In this document: piece by piece, positions 36,382 through 49,296 of the stretch | Position numbering within the stretch: the stretch's first letter is position 1 | Layout: each line of letters starts with the position of its first letter | From: Tetraselmis striata | Taxonomy: Eukaryota; Chlorophyta; Chlorodendrophyceae; Chlorodendrales; Chlorodendraceae | Assembly (NCBI GenBank): GCA_006384855.1 | Contig: VCJN01002992.1 | Location: 372,001-436,000, forward strand | Direction: 5' to 3' | Length of the DNA: 64,000 nucleotides | Position numbers and translations under genes: made by a program | The notes under the pieces: model-generated | Seen by the model: the letters and a program-made list of their open reading frames with translations, nothing else | The model's database searches: none | Told to the model about the DNA's origin: nothing

Positions 36382-36640
36382 ATGTCAGCACGTTATTCTG
36401 CTACTTCGCCCAGGGAGGACAGAGCATTTGTGAGCTCCGTCGAAGCCACAAACAACTACTGGCCCTCCAAGACCGCGATGTGATCTGCGGATGTAAAACG
36501 TGTTTTGTTACTGCCACTATTCTTGGGCTTGTGATTAGACCAAGCTTGCTGTTGTTGCTAGTCGTCACAACAGAAGCCCACGACTGCCGTAGGGTCCTAG
36601 AGGTTTTGAGCACAAGCACGTACACCGACGAATCCATGGA

Positions 36641-39600
36641 CTTGAGAGCACTGTAGTGTAATAGTGTAAATGAGTTTCCATCACACTATATGTTTGTACG
36701 CAAACACAACAGGAATACTAAGTTTTCATTGAAAAAACTGTACATACCAGAACCGGCATGCACATCGAAATGCATTGCAAACGCGCCGGCCGGAACGGTC
36801 ATGATGGGTTCTTTCTGTATATATATACATTATTGCTACTTCTCCACTTCTCACTTTTCAACCGGCCCTTAACACCGGGCGAAGTACTGCGTATGTACCA
36901 AATCCGGGCGAGCCGGCGCGGCTGCTATATTGGTGCTGCTGATAGTGTACTCCTGTGAAACGGTGGACCGACCGACGACCGGACGACCCACCAGCATGCC
37001 AGCTGCCGGCAAGCGCCCACCGAGGCGTGAAGAGCAGGCTCCACAACAGACCATCACTACAACCACCATGGAAATCAACACACCCGAGGAGCAACACGAG
37101 GCCGCGGTCGGCACCACTCTCGATGCGCCGCGCGGTGGCAGAGCAAAACCCCCCAAGATCCGAACAACCATTGCCGCGAAAAAATTCGCAGGCACCCGAC
37201 TCCCACTCGCTGGTCGCCGCCTCCTCCGCGTTCTGAACCGCTAGTCCCGCCAGCCCCCAATCGACCCCCCCCCCCCCCCCCCCCTGGTGCTGATGGTGCC
37301 ACACAAGTCGCCATGCTGTTCAGCGATCTGGTGACCCGCAACTGTGCGACGGGGGTCGACCTGCGCCGCAGCCGAATGTTTTTGAAGCCGATCCGTACCC
37401 TCAGCCCCAAGCTCGGGATACACGCATCAACTCACGTCCGGGCGGTGACCCGGCGCACCCCTACGCCAGCTGCCGCCGCTCCGGCAGGGGTGAGCAAAGC
37501 TAGACTCACCACTAACATGGGGTCCGACACGAAACTCGTCACAGCCGGTACCATGCACTTACATATATAGGTGGGTGAAGATGGCGACTATTCACCAACC
37601 GGCGCGGACTACAGCCGACCAGACGGCGATGCACCACGGCCAGCTCCCCCGGAAGCTCCCACCACCACCAACTAGCCAGCTACAAGCGGCCTACCCACCG
37701 GCCGCGGAAGCCCATTAAGATACGGAGATGGACGACAACCCGCCACCGGAAGTCGAGCAGCCGGCAACAAGCGTCGATCCAGCCCCGCACCCCGAGCCGG
37801 TTCCACCGGCCGCAGCCCAAGCCCTCACCGCGACAGGAGAGGCCTCGGAGGCCACCGCCCCCCTCGAGCATATCTGCAGAACAACCAGCACACCAGCCAA
37901 GGCGTCCCGCCTGGCCCAGCTCGCGGCCTAGGCCCATCGCGTCCGTCGCCCCCCTCGCCGGACGATCCCTTTGCAGCCACCGTTGGGACGTTTGCTGATA
38001 TTCTCCGCCGGCAAGGCACCCAACCCCAATCCGGACGCACGCCCGCGACCATATCACCGCCCCAACCAACTACGGACGTTTCTAGTCGATACGCCCGGAA
38101 TTGCATACTTTCGAATTTACCCGCATTTTTCCCCGCAACTATCAATATAGACAGTGGATCGCCCGACCCGCGGGCTTGGTATATACACCAGACTAAGTCA
38201 TCATGCCATAAAACGCAGTATTCCGTGCCAAAAATATTAGAGATCTAGGGCATTGTAGCCCCCACCCCACCAAGCTAGCCGTCTCAGCGGTATATAAATA
38301 GTGAGCACCATGCAGCTATATTCTGGTGTCATATATTGAGATAGTTGGAATTAAATCCAATTATTCATCGGAACGCAACGTAATTTTGTTACTAACTACA
38401 ATTATGTTGCAACACACGCATGAAAAAGCACCACACTGTGTTACGCACATATGTTGTGATACATTTTATGAAATGTTTATAATATCACACACTTTCCATG
38501 CGAAAATGTGCTATTATCTTATTATATATTGTTACGTGCATGTAGTTGCTCGACAATGTTGTCAATGTACTAATACGACTACATGAACTAGTTTTTGGTG
38601 AGTGCTACAATTATAGTTGCGGGGGTGAGATGCAGTGGTGCGCTGATAGAGTTGATCTGATTATGGCACATCATCATCAATATTATATATTATTTTTCGC
38701 GCACCAGCATGTTGCGACCTCGGCGCATATAACTGACAAATAAGCTACAACAATATAGCACGCTGCAAAAACTGGCAAAGGTGCAATGTAGCACGCAATA
38801 CGTAGCGCGCAATATAGCAACGCAATAATGTCGCATGATACATTGCGTTCTGCTGGCCAGTGTCAACGTCTTTCAAAATAATCATTGATTGCTGGTAATA
38901 AGACTACTAGGGCGATTAGAAGACCCGCGTGCCGTTCGTCTAGGTGTTTATTGTGCGGTTGCTTATCTACTACAATGACATGACATCTATAGTGAACCGT
39001 TCAATAGTGCAACTACCTCTATAGCACAACGGGGGGCGCGGAATGCTTAACATCGCGGACGGTACTTGTATGAATGTGAATGTCTGCTATAGTGCAGCTA
39101 CCTCTATAGTGCAAGGGGGGGTCCCGATCTGGCATTCCCTACATGTCCAGTGAATCCCCTACTTTAACCTAGCGCGGCGCGGCGTCGAGCGGCGGCGGCG
39201 CATGTGCTACTTGTACCTGCTGTACGTACATTAGCGGCTACGTACGGTACGGTAGACGTCGCGGTGACATGACTGCGGCCGAGCACACCGGCCCTGCCCA
39301 ACTCGAGTGCGGCTTCCGCCATTTCCTCCTCGCCATCTCAGATGGCGCCCCCCCGAGGTGCTCAAATGGGGAGCACTGTAGGGTTGCCGCCTTGATTGGG
39401 GCTCGCCAGCTCTCCCGACCTAGTGCCTCGGGGACTTTTGTATGTGAGGATAAATCCAACATGGTTTTGTTGTATCGTCATTCCGGGCCGCCGGTACGGT
39501 AAATAGGGGAATTTCTGTTCACGGTAGGTACGCAACTTTTCCGGTACCACTAAGAGCGCGCTGCGGGCGAGACCTAGAGAGCAAACCTGCCCACCACATC

Positions 39601-39690
39601 AGCCACCTCATTACTTGGCATGATATAGGCCCATACACTATCCCGCGGACAGTGGCCCGGGTCAACTACGGGCATGGAAGTCTACGGGCG
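36641..39690. other. 3 kb without a supported gene
   Basis: Bases 36850-38150 are GC-rich with Pro/Ala-rich frames (for example 37728-37931) that resemble low-complexity polyprotein or chance frames. A C20 run lies at 37265-37284. Bases 38320-38830 are strongly AT-rich with a TATATAAATA at 38290. Bases 38987-39121 hold two copies of a CTATAGTG...ACCTCTATAG motif followed by G-rich runs. Confidence 0.5.
38987..39121. repeat. paired CTATAGTG/ACCTCTATAG motif
   Basis: The order CTATAGTG, GCA(A/G)CTACCTCTATAG, GCA(C)AA, G-run occurs at 38987-39036 and again at 39087-39121. A related pair, GTGAATATTC-TACCTCTATAGTGAATATTC, lies at 41020-41048. Confidence 0.6.
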
Positions 39691-39723
39691 GTAACCATCA
39701 GGGCGGCGGACTTGGGGTGTGCC

Positions 39724-39999
39724 GCCCTAGGCGGCGCGGGCGTGCTTCAGGCGGCGGATGGCGGTCTCGTCGCAGTGGAGGTGGTGCTCCCAGCAGCACC
39801 GGCTGTGCACCGAGCTGGGCATGCACAAGGTGATGCAGCACTGCACGCAGTAGAACGAGCTCCAGTGCTCGTCCCTCGCCCTCGTTGCGGTAGCAACGGC
39901 AACACCTCGACTGCTTGCTGCGGCCGTTCGCGTATTGCCCGTGCTTGCCATGGGTGTGCTGGTCGTCGGTGTCCATTTAGCGCTTGGGCGCGATGGCAC
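39724..39999 (-). pseudogene. possible piggyBac-type transposase C-terminal remnant
   Basis: On the minus strand a Cys/His cluster reads QSRCCRCYRNEGEGR in one frame and, after a shift near 39890, FYCVQCCITLC and HSRCCWEHHLH in the next. The spacing (C-x2-C, then Y-x-C-x2-C...LC, then C-x3-H) recalls the Cys-rich C-terminal domain of piggyBac transposases. No catalytic DDD core was recognised upstream (40000-40570). The call is tentative; another zinc-finger protein is possible. Confidence 0.35.
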
Positions 40000-40599
40000 G
40001 GCGGTGGCCGGCGGGACGGGATGGCGGCAGGTGAGTCGCCCTCCAACCCTGGTTGATTGTCTTGCGACTCGGCAGCCATGTCAAGGCTGTCGGCATGCAA
40101 GGGCTCGGTCGCTGGGACAGAGGCTTGGGAAGAGGTCGCAAGGGATGGATGGGATCTCGGTGGGGGTGCCGGTGTCGGAAACGACACTGCCCGTAACAAT
40201 CGTTCCACGACGACTGCCACCGAGCGCACTCGGTCTCGCATCAACAGCAACGGCAGGGCGGGGCGGCACGACAGAGCCGACGGCAATCACTTGACCTCGT
40301 GGCGTTGAGGCAGCCGAGGGAGGCATGGGTGCGACCAACATTAGCTTGCTCGCGGCGGAGTGCCTGACCGGGCTGTTGGACGTCGGCCAGGGCGTCGTCC
40401 CATCGGCCCATCCATTTGCCCTCACCGACGGACTCGGTAACGTTGCCGAACAGCCGAGCACGCATGCACCGACGTTGTTCGCCACTCAGGGGTAGCATGG
40501 GGCCTTGGCGGGCTGATACCCGAGCGCCTTTATTGGTGACGGAGGTTCTCATAGCGGCGGGTGGGTGGCTGAACAAGTGGGTGACCGGGTTTGAAAGTT

Positions 40600-41796
40600 T
40601 GAAAGTTTCAAAAGGGCAAAACAGTGTTGATCCCTTTTTGGCGGCCGGTATGCTTTATGTACCCAGGTAAATATATATCAAGACATGCCCTTTAGTTAGG
40701 CCCCCCGTAGGCCAGTGTAAGTACTCCAACTATGTTTGACATGATCCCATTTGGGCCTCGTCTCACAGTTATGTGATGTGTACAACAAATGTTGGATATA
40801 TCTGACAAATATCCCCGAGGCACTAGACGAGTGTGGTACGGGACGTACGTTATTTTCTCACCGCTGTAGAGCGGGTGCCGCCCACTGAAGACAACCCTCA
40901 CCCGCCCCACTGTTGGCTGGGGTTCGGTCTGATGTAAACAATAGGAGTAAGGAAAGCGTGTTCCAGTGCTGTAGCAACTGCCCCCCGCCTCTGCAATCAT
41001 GCCACATTACCCCCACAGTGAATATTCTACCTCTATAGTGAATATTCACTACATCGGTAGGTTTAGTCATAATGCACCTACAAGTACCCGTATGTTTTAT
41101 ATATAGGGTTTAGGGTTTATATTTTATATATATAGTGTAGGGAAGTCGGGGCCGGGGTGGAGGGGGGGGGGGGGGGGGTCCCGGATATTCAGCACTGCTA
41201 GAGGTAATGTCACTGTACATATGATTTGACGAACATTTAAAATACATCGTATTGTAGTCGACTGTTCTGATATCACTGCAGGACAGAAGCAACACTCACC
41301 CTCCACCTCGTCATGGCGTTGACGCACACGCGGCTGCTTGTTTTTGATGTTATATTTCCGCGCCGCCCCGCAATTACGAAAAGAGGTACGAGTACTAAGA
41401 TTGTTCAAAACCAAATTGAAAAATCGATATTTTCCCGCGGCCCTCGGCCGCGCCGTTTTTGAATTTGTTTTCGGGGAGGAGAAGCCTCATTTTCAAAGTT
41501 GAGTCTGGTTTTGCCAAAAAGGTCGCGCATTTTACACGGTCAAGAGCCGAAATTGGCAGGAAGGTAAAGTGAAAAGCGTGGAGGGAAAACGGAGTGAGTC
41601 AGGGAGGTAGGGCGCTGCGTGTAACGCAGCGAAAACTGGAAGATGGCAGGCTCAGCTGTTATGGCTGCTTTTATGTCTACTCGTGCTGCACCCAAAGAGG
41701 GCGCAACGACAGGTGCCTAGTTCCCGTACCATTGAGCATCACTTGTAGCTGAAAAGCGGTTAGGTCAAGGGAGGAAACGAACCCTATAAACTGTTG
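40600..41796. other. 1.2 kb spacer; no gene seen
   Basis: It holds a G17 run (41162-41178), a two-unit TTTAGGG tract (41105-41120) and otherwise no supported feature. Confidence 0.5.
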
Positions 41797-41879
41797 ATTA
41801 CATGTGCTAGCTGCAAAATTCAAGAAATCCATGCAGAAATCCAGAAGAAAATCCAGCTACGGGCCACAAGAGGCGGGAA

Positions 41880-42790
41880 CCGCCATGGCAACCACCGAGC
41901 AGGCATCGCCACCAGCCAGCCGCCGCTCCACGCGGTAGCCAGGGACGCTCTCCCCAGCACACAATCCCGGGCCACACCGATAGCGGCACTAGGCCGAATG
42001 TGATGTGAAGGCGCCGACATGAAAGGGGATTCGAAGTAGAGGTCTCGCAGCAAGGAGCGGAAGTGGGGGGGTCCAACCCAGAACGGGGCGCCACGGGCGT
42101 GCAACAAACCCAGCGCCAAATCTGCCGCCAGCTCGGTCGCGTCCCCTATCGCCAAACGTAGAACGCCTTCCACAGCACAACATCCCGGGCCACTCCAATA
42201 GCGGCACTAGGCCGAATGTGATGTGGAGGCGCCAACATGACAGGAAGGGAGAGAGTGCTCAACTACGAGTAGGGAATGGAGAGCCGACCGGGCCAGCAAC
42301 GACGTAAGACGCCGGTGTCCAGTGCGCGCTGTTCCGCCCAGCGCCAAATCCGCCGCCGGCTCGGTCGCGTCCCCTTCCGCCAAACGTAGAACTTCCTTCC
42401 CAGCACAACATCCCGGGCCACTCCAATAGCGGCACTAGGCCGAATGTGATGTTGAGGCGCCGACATGACAGGAAGGGAGAGGGTGCTCAAAGAACAGCGA
42501 ACGGGGACTTGACCGGACTAGCAACGACGTAAGACGCCGGTGTCCAGCGCGCGTTGTTCCGCCCAGCGCCAGATCCCCCGCCAGCTCGGCCGCGTCCCCT
42601 TCCGCCGAACGTAGAACTCCCTTCCCATCACAACATCCCGGGCCACTCCAATAGCGGCACTAGGCCGAATGTAATGTGGAGGCGCCGACATGACAAGAAG
42701 GGAGAGGGTGCTCAAAGAACAGCGAACGGGGACTTGACCGGACCAGCAACGACGTGAGACGCCGGTGTCCATCTCACACTGCTCCATCCT
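41880..42790. repeat. four-unit ~225 bp tandem repeat with codon-length periods
   Basis: The marker CCCGGGCCAC-CC-ATAGCGGCACTAGGCCGAATG starts units at about 41962, 42181, 42409 and 42634. The spacings are 219, 228 and 225 bases, all multiples of three. On the minus strand the same frame in each unit encodes HIRPSAAIGVARDVV, FYV-RKGTRPS, IWRWAEQRALDTGVLRRC and LSTLSLPVMSAP. A few stops interrupt the frame (for example after RRC near 42516). Unit 1 is the most diverged. Confidence 0.85.
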
Positions 42791-43518
42791 CCGCGGCAGT
42801 GGCAGCACGGGCGGGGCCAAGGCTACCAAGGCGCCACTCGTGCACGATCCCCGCCCCCATCCCCAGCCGGGGGTGGAGGCTGGCGGAGGAAGGGCCCGCA
42901 ATTCCGAGGCCCGAGGACGGTCGTCGGGCCCGCCCAGGCGGTGGGTGGGTGGGTCGCTAGTTTGTCCCCATAAACTAGTTTAGATCAGTATAGAGAGGCC
43001 TTGCCGCATCGGCGGCAGTGCGCCGGCCGCAGACCGCAGATGACAAGGGCGAATAAAGCGCATGCCGCACGCTGGTCAGCTTTTTGTGAGTTTTACTTTG
43101 ATCCCTTATTAATATTCACCGGCACCGGTACCGGCGTAGGGAATATTCCTCCGTAATATTCTTTATTCGTTCGGCGCGCTGCGCAGATGATGAACACACT
43201 ACCGGTCGTACACCCCGCCGCCGCCGCGCTCGTCCCTACCCCCGCGCCGCCACCGTCGTTGCGGTACGGGTACCCAGGCCAGCATCCCATATCCTAATAA
43301 AACTGCTGGTGGTACCAAGGACCCCATTACTTCTTACGAAGGATGACTATTCTTTTACGCGATGGAAACAATAATCATCGTTTCCCTCCTGGTTCGCCTG
43401 AACGCAATCATTTCGGTGCTGTCACCACATCACACATTGCTACGACTCAGCGCTTCCACAATTCATCGTCGTGTCACTTCCGCCGTGGAACTCCCCTGTT
43501 CAAAGAGTGAACAGTATT
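42791..43518. other. upstream region of PhoX-like gene
   Basis: No gene is seen. A short GGGTGGGTGGG run lies near 42940. AATATT-rich sequence at 43108-43165 precedes the gene. Confidence 0.45.
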
Positions 43519-46500
43519 ATGACTTCCAACGGCAATGGTGCCGGCAACGGCAACGGCCACAGCAAGTACGCCCCTGGGTCAACTGAGTCGGGCGTGCCCG
43601 CAGCCACGCGACCGGCGGCTTCAATCGCGTCCATTATCGCCGCGTTGTTCGCTTTCCTGGCCTTTATCATGGCTATCGTGGCAGTAGCGATGGTGGCGGC
43701 ACAGAGCGGCAGCAGCGTCGCCTCCGAGAGCTCGGAGATGACTTGTCCCGCCGTCAACGCCTGTCCTGACAAGGAGGCTATGATGTCGATGGCCCCCACC
43801 GCGGCGGGCGCGCTGCCCGGCGTGGCCACGGCCTACAACAACGAGTCCGCGATGGCACTCATGCGCTACGGGCCTGCCGCAAGCGTGCTCAAGCCTATTG
43901 GCGGCCACACTGCGTTGATTGCAGAGGCAACTGATGCTGGTGACAACTTTGAGCTAGTGAAGGACGGTCAGTCCGGCGATGTAGACTTCCCCTTTGGATC
44001 CCTCAAGCCGATCCTTACCATTGGCGAGTATGATCCCTTCACAGGCTACATGCCTGTCGGCGTTCCTGATGGCCAAGGCATCTACCGTTACGACAACAAC
44101 ACCATTCGTTTTATTTTTCAGGCCGAAAGCTACGGCTACATCACCCGCTACCCGACCTGGCCTATGCCTGTGAATGGGTACGTGTTGTATTCCCACCCGC
44201 TGCGCTTCTTTCACCTAGGCATATGTACTTCTGCCCAGGTATTTATTCTTGCGATCGCACACGCTTGGCCGTAGTGCAAGGACCACCACCTGTATTACTT
44301 GTCGTTTTCTGAGATAAAAAAGATTATATGCGAGGCGAGTACATATCCGCGTCGCTGTGCTGTGGAATCTCCTGGCCGTGTCCTTGCCTGCCTGATCGTA
44401 AATTGTGCGTGCTCAATGAAACTCGGATATTAACTAATACACCGCCGGCAGGTTTCTATATTTCTGCGTACAGCTGCTGCTATGTTCCGATAAAAAGCTG
44501 ACCTTGCCCCACCGTTACGTTGTGTCTCGCAGTGGAGTAGCACACTTCACCGGAAGCCATGTCACGTACGTCGACTACGACAAAGATATGCTTGCTGGAT
44601 TCTTCGATACGGCGGAGCCGGCTTCGACTATGGCTCGCGGCGCGGGATCGCTGATCGAGACTGCGATCAACCTTGCCGGAAACCGCGTGGGAGCCTTCGG
44701 CGGGAATGCAACCACCGCACACTTCGGAGATACTGCCGCTGACGGAACATACGTGTCAATCCGCGGCGAAGAATCCGGCTGGTGGACGTACCACTCTTTC
44801 TGCTCTGCTCATCTGGCGGAGAAGCACCAGGTGGGTCGACGACGGGCGTCGGATATTCGTCCTCGCTCGAGCCGGCACCCGTAGTTCCAGTCGCAGATCG
44901 AAGGCCTCCTGCCATCTTCCCCATCCCCGTTGCGTGTGTGGATAACGTGGTTGTGCTGATTACGACTGTAGTTGCGCGTTTCTTGTATTAGGAGGGCCCT
45001 TTCGACAATGATATGCTGCTCATCAATTTCAAACATTCCATACCTGCGCAGCACGCAGACGTTTGAACCAGATACCCTGCTGTACCATCAGTATCGCACG
45101 CCTGTGTTATCATGTTTGCTCATAGCGCTGATATGAATGTGTTTCGTCTGATTTGGTGCTCGTTGTTCTGTGCATGAAGTGGGGCGAGGGCCTCGGTGGC
45201 GAGGACGACATTTTCATGACCAACGAAGAGTGGACTGAAATCGACCCCGTCAGGACACTCGCCAGCGGCTTCGTCGGCCTGTCCCCGCACGCAATTGACA
45301 TGAACACCAAGACGGCGTATGCGGTTGGCGCCATGGGCGTCGGTGGCTACGAGAAGATTGTGGAGTTCAACTGCGGCGTGGCCGGCTACGTTTGCTGGTC
45401 CGTCAGCGGATACAACGGTCCATTTGGCGACGAGGGGCTTGAAGCGCTAACTCAGCGTCGCACCACCGCCTTCCCCACCCGCTCTGACGGCACACCCTGG
45501 GCTCCCTCGGAGAACATTGTGCCAGCTCGAGTGTACGTCGGCGCCAAGGGTTACACCGTTGATGGCAATCCTTGTGGAGACTCTTGCGGCTTCCTGGAGC
45601 GCAATGGCCTCGCGCACGGAAGGGTGCGCTCTCAATTAGCTCCCATCATGTGTCACCGGCCCCGTAAAGTACAATGCGACTGTGGCTGTACCACGATCAA
45701 CATAGCATTAGATGTATAAGCACCTTCACAGTCCGGTGGTTCCCCGCTACAATACTTTCTTACTGGTAGACCTTACGTTACTATATATCATATCAAACAT
45801 TCCCCGTCGCCTCATGCTTTTGACAGCATGACATGACAGTACTAATGTAGCCTGATATCAGCCTATTGATAGAACATGACCAACACTGTTATGGACCCAC
45901 CGTTATTCTGAATATTGAATACCATATGCATCACGGTGTTTCGCTGCTTTGGTGACAGCTGCTGAAATATTGCGCCCATTCTGCTCTGCCCGCCCGTTGC
46001 GCAGGTGTACGGCTTCGCTGTGGACAGTGCAGTCCCAGACCGCGATCCCTTCCACAAGAACAACAACAGGGAGCAGCAGACAGAGATGATCGAGGGAATC
46101 TTCGCGCCCACAGCGTGGAAGTGGGACGGTGTGGTGAAGAACTTCGAGTTCGACCAGGCCTGGGAGTTCCAAGAGGCGCCCGTCATCGAGGGCGATGCTG
46201 CGGGCGCCGGTTGGGACGCTGCCAGCCTGAAGTTCTGGACTGCGAACGGGCGCGATGTCTCAGGGGCGAAGACAGAGCACAACAGCCCAGACCCTCGGGG
46301 CAACTCGCGCTTCATGCAGGGCAGCACTGGCGGCTACTTTGGCATCTACGACATGTCGGCCGGCAACAGCGCAGACCCCCGCTCTCTTACCAACGTCTTG
46401 AGCGCGCTGGCGCCTGGGCAGCTGCCGTCTGGCATTCCCGCCAAGTACGACCTCATTGAGGGTGAGATTGATGTGACTGAGCGCATCAACCTCGGAGGGA

Positions 46501-47098
46501 AGGGCATCCGCGCCGACGGCGGCAACCAGACGATGATGCATGACTCGTCGGCCGACAAGAAGACGTTTGAGGATATCGGTGCGTACCTGTCTTGTCACGC
46601 ACCTGCGCGACTGTGTCCTGTCGAATCATTCGGATTCTCACTGATGCTCCCATTCTTGCTGTAGACGGCCTCGAGTGGCTGGCCGCGGCTGGAGGCAAGG
46701 ACTACGTCATCGTTCAGGAGGATGGCGGCAACCTGTACGGCGAGCGCAGCCTGATGTTCGAGGTGCCCACCACTGCTGGCGTCAACCCTCAGTACTTCTT
46801 CGTCGCACAGGCCGGTGGCCAGTACAACACCCGCGCAGTGGCCCGCGTGGGCATCCCCGCCGGCACCGCTGGCCCGCCCACCTCCACCGAGTTCTCCGGC
46901 ATCTCCGACGCCTCCGGCGCTCTCCGTCAGACCGAGCTGGGTGGCCACCAGCGCCGCCTGGCAGATGCGGAGGTGGCGGTGAACGACAAGATCATCACGC
47001 TGGGCCTTCAGATGCACCAGCTCATCGAGGGCGTCGTCAGCTGGTTCCGCCTGGACCGTGGCGGCCAGGTGTACGCATTCAAGCCCAACTTGCCATAA
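43519..47098 (+). CDS. membrane-anchored PhoX-like (DUF839) protein, 802 aa
   Basis: PhoX-type proteins are secreted calcium/iron-dependent phosphatases with a beta-propeller fold. Five exons: 43519-44177, 44533-44830, 45180-45623, 46005-46578 and 46665-47098, giving 802 aa with all phases joined. Residues 1-34 are polar, about 36-62 form one strong hydrophobic helix (signal anchor), and the rest should lie outside the cytosol. Motifs that suggest PhoX are VPDGQGIYRYDNNTIRFIFQ-E, GSHVTYVDYDKD, CSAHLAEKHQWGEG, DDIFMTNEEWTE, PHAIDMNTKTAYAVGAMGVGG followed by YEKIVEFN, and LEWLAAAGGKDYVIVQEDGG. The order matches the family as I remember it, but I cannot place all metal ligands. A different propeller-like surface protein is possible. 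The gene model is firmer than the function. Confidence 0.7.
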
Positions 47099-49296
47099 GA
47101 AGCCCAACATGGAGCTCTCTGCTGCAAGGCGACTGCGGCATTGGCACCGCCAGACTGAGCCTGCCAGCTTCAGCATTAATACTGTACACATCCCCTACAG
47201 AGGGGTAGATCCTTGAAGGGCATAGTTGCCAGTAGTAGTCAGATAGTGTCAGGCCAAGAAAGAGCACTGGGGCCCCTCCATGTCCGTGATCCGTATTGTG
47301 AATAGTTGTAAACAAATCCGAGGGCGTCCATGCAGCAGCTTGTCATTAGCCCGCGGTGCTTGCAGGTGGTTTCACTACCGCTGCCATGATCACTCGTGCT
47401 GCATGTTCATAGCATGCGCCAACCTCGTATTCACTGCAATGATAAGCAACAATAGCAGCCGCTGGCTACAGCATCACATATCTGCACAAGCTATACCTGC
47501 AGACAGTCATGGCCAGATTGGGGCGGTGGGGTCCACACCAGCACCAGCTGCACTAGTGCCCAACCGATCCACTCGTTTCAACGTGTACAGCTCACCAGGC
47601 AGATCCAGAGGAGGTCAGGATGCAATCCAGTGCCAGCCCTGCTGACGGCAGTCATCAAGCTGGCCATGTAGTTGCCATGCCTAAGCGATCCGCATAGGGC
47701 GTAATGACAGCGGCGGTCATCAGCGCCTGCGCGGCCGTTGCATCCCCCAAATCCTCTTAGAATAGCGCTGCGCGTCCTGAAGGGGGAGAGAAGGTCGAGC
47801 TAGGGGGGGGGGGGGGGAGGGGGATGTCGCCGTGGCACGATGACCACCGAGGCAGCCCAAGACCTACCTGGTAGCATAGGGTTTAAGACCCTCTGGCGAC
47901 CCCAGATAGGGCACTTGATCTTCTAGGGTTTCATGACCAAGCATAGGCAGGGCAGAAAGAGACCTAAAGCCAAGCCCTTGCTAAGTTCGTGGAAAAGTGT
48001 ATCTTTTCTGGTGAAGTGTACGTGACCCCAAGGCGGCCAGCCAACCCCAACCAAGCTTACCACGGGCAACTACGAGCACACCGAGGTGCTTGATGCGAGG
48101 ATGCGACGGCAGGGTTTGACCTTATTAGGGAACCTCCCCCCCCCCCCCCCCCCCCCCCGCCCGCCCTCGCGGCTTGCACAGCGATTGGCACTACAGTGCG
48201 TGCATATTCGCAGTGAGCCGCAGGGTATGCCAACTGGGAGTACGCATCTCCCGAGCTTGAGGGTGACCTCTTCGCAAGCGCCACCAACTGGCCAGACACA
48301 GGCCAGTACGCCGAATCAGGCCCAGCAATACATTAAAATTCATTCATTAATGCCGCTGCATTCCCGGTGCAGGCGGGGCCTGTATGCATCACCTGGACTG
48401 CAGTACCCTCAGTTCGAAACGAAGTGACGCAGCCCAGAACCCAACGTTGCTATGTATGTGCGTGACAGTCCTTTGCATATGACAGGGAATACATACGCGC
48501 ATACACACGCACGGTATGCCGAAGGTCAGTAGACATACTGTCATGCTGTTCTCTACATAAATGGTTTCAAAAGAGAGGGGGGGGGGGGGGGGGGTGAGGC
48601 CTTGCATTGTGAGATGCAGGTAGCTACAGGGACGAATTCATACGTATATACGGGCATCAGCACTCCCTTTGTTAAATCAACTGTACTACTATTGTATATC
48701 GTCAGCACCACCGGAACTGGCACACTTTTGAATACGGGATCAATACATGTTTTATTACATATTTTGTTTAAATGAAACAGTATACAGCCTGCAGTGTAGG
48801 GCCACCTCATGTGACCAAACGAATTCCGCCGTTAGTGAATCGCGAAACCTACCCACCCCCTCTCCAGTACACACGCTTGCATATGGCAGGGAACGCCCTT
48901 CTGCGTACGGCTATGCACATGCTGGGCGCTAAAAATTGTATGCCAGTGTCGGGATTTATGCATCTGTGAGCATAATCATGTTGTATTAAGCACTATGAGA
49001 GCCTTCATCAATAACTTAACCCGAAAAGTTAAGTTGGAACTGCCTTAGAATTATTGCTACGCTATCATAACCAGCGTTTGAATATTCTACAATGACTCCT
49101 GCTTTTGTAATGGTCGCAGATTGGTACAGATTGGCCTTCCACTTGTTTCCATTGACACATGCTCCTTCAATTAAAACGCTAATCATGTCTCGTCATCACT
49201 GCATTATATCTCCATGGCCTGGACATTTAAAAATGTTTCACGTGTCAAAAAACAATTGTTCGTTTGATCAATTATTGCACTTGTTGGCGGCTATGT
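47099..49296. other. 2.2 kb spacer; no gene seen
   Basis: The spacer lies between two convergent genes. It holds a G15 run (47803-47817), a C23 run (48136-48158) and a G18 run (48577-48594), plus a weak resemblance to the 13470/14455 repeats at 47876-47940. Confidence 0.55.

Larger units (their letters stand above)
33700..36640 (-). other. cluster of unrecognised minus-strand ORFs, possibly a decayed element
   Basis: Several short frames lie on the same strand with no detectable exon structure: about 33876-34082 (contains TTIAVDLGCQNSWTIGILE), 34295-34618, 34666-35106, 35241-35585 (Gly-rich start, Lys/Arg-rich end) and 36016-36381 (coiled coil). None matches a family I know. The tight, one-strand packing and lower GC than the neighbouring host genes would fit a decayed DNA virus-like or other mobile element. 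If so it is broken and old. I have no capsid, polymerase or integrase evidence, so this remains a guess. Confidence 0.3.

Noticed and set aside
41105-41120. Interstitial telomere repeat
   Set aside because: Only two TTTAGGG-like units in AT-rich DNA, too short to support a telomeric origin.
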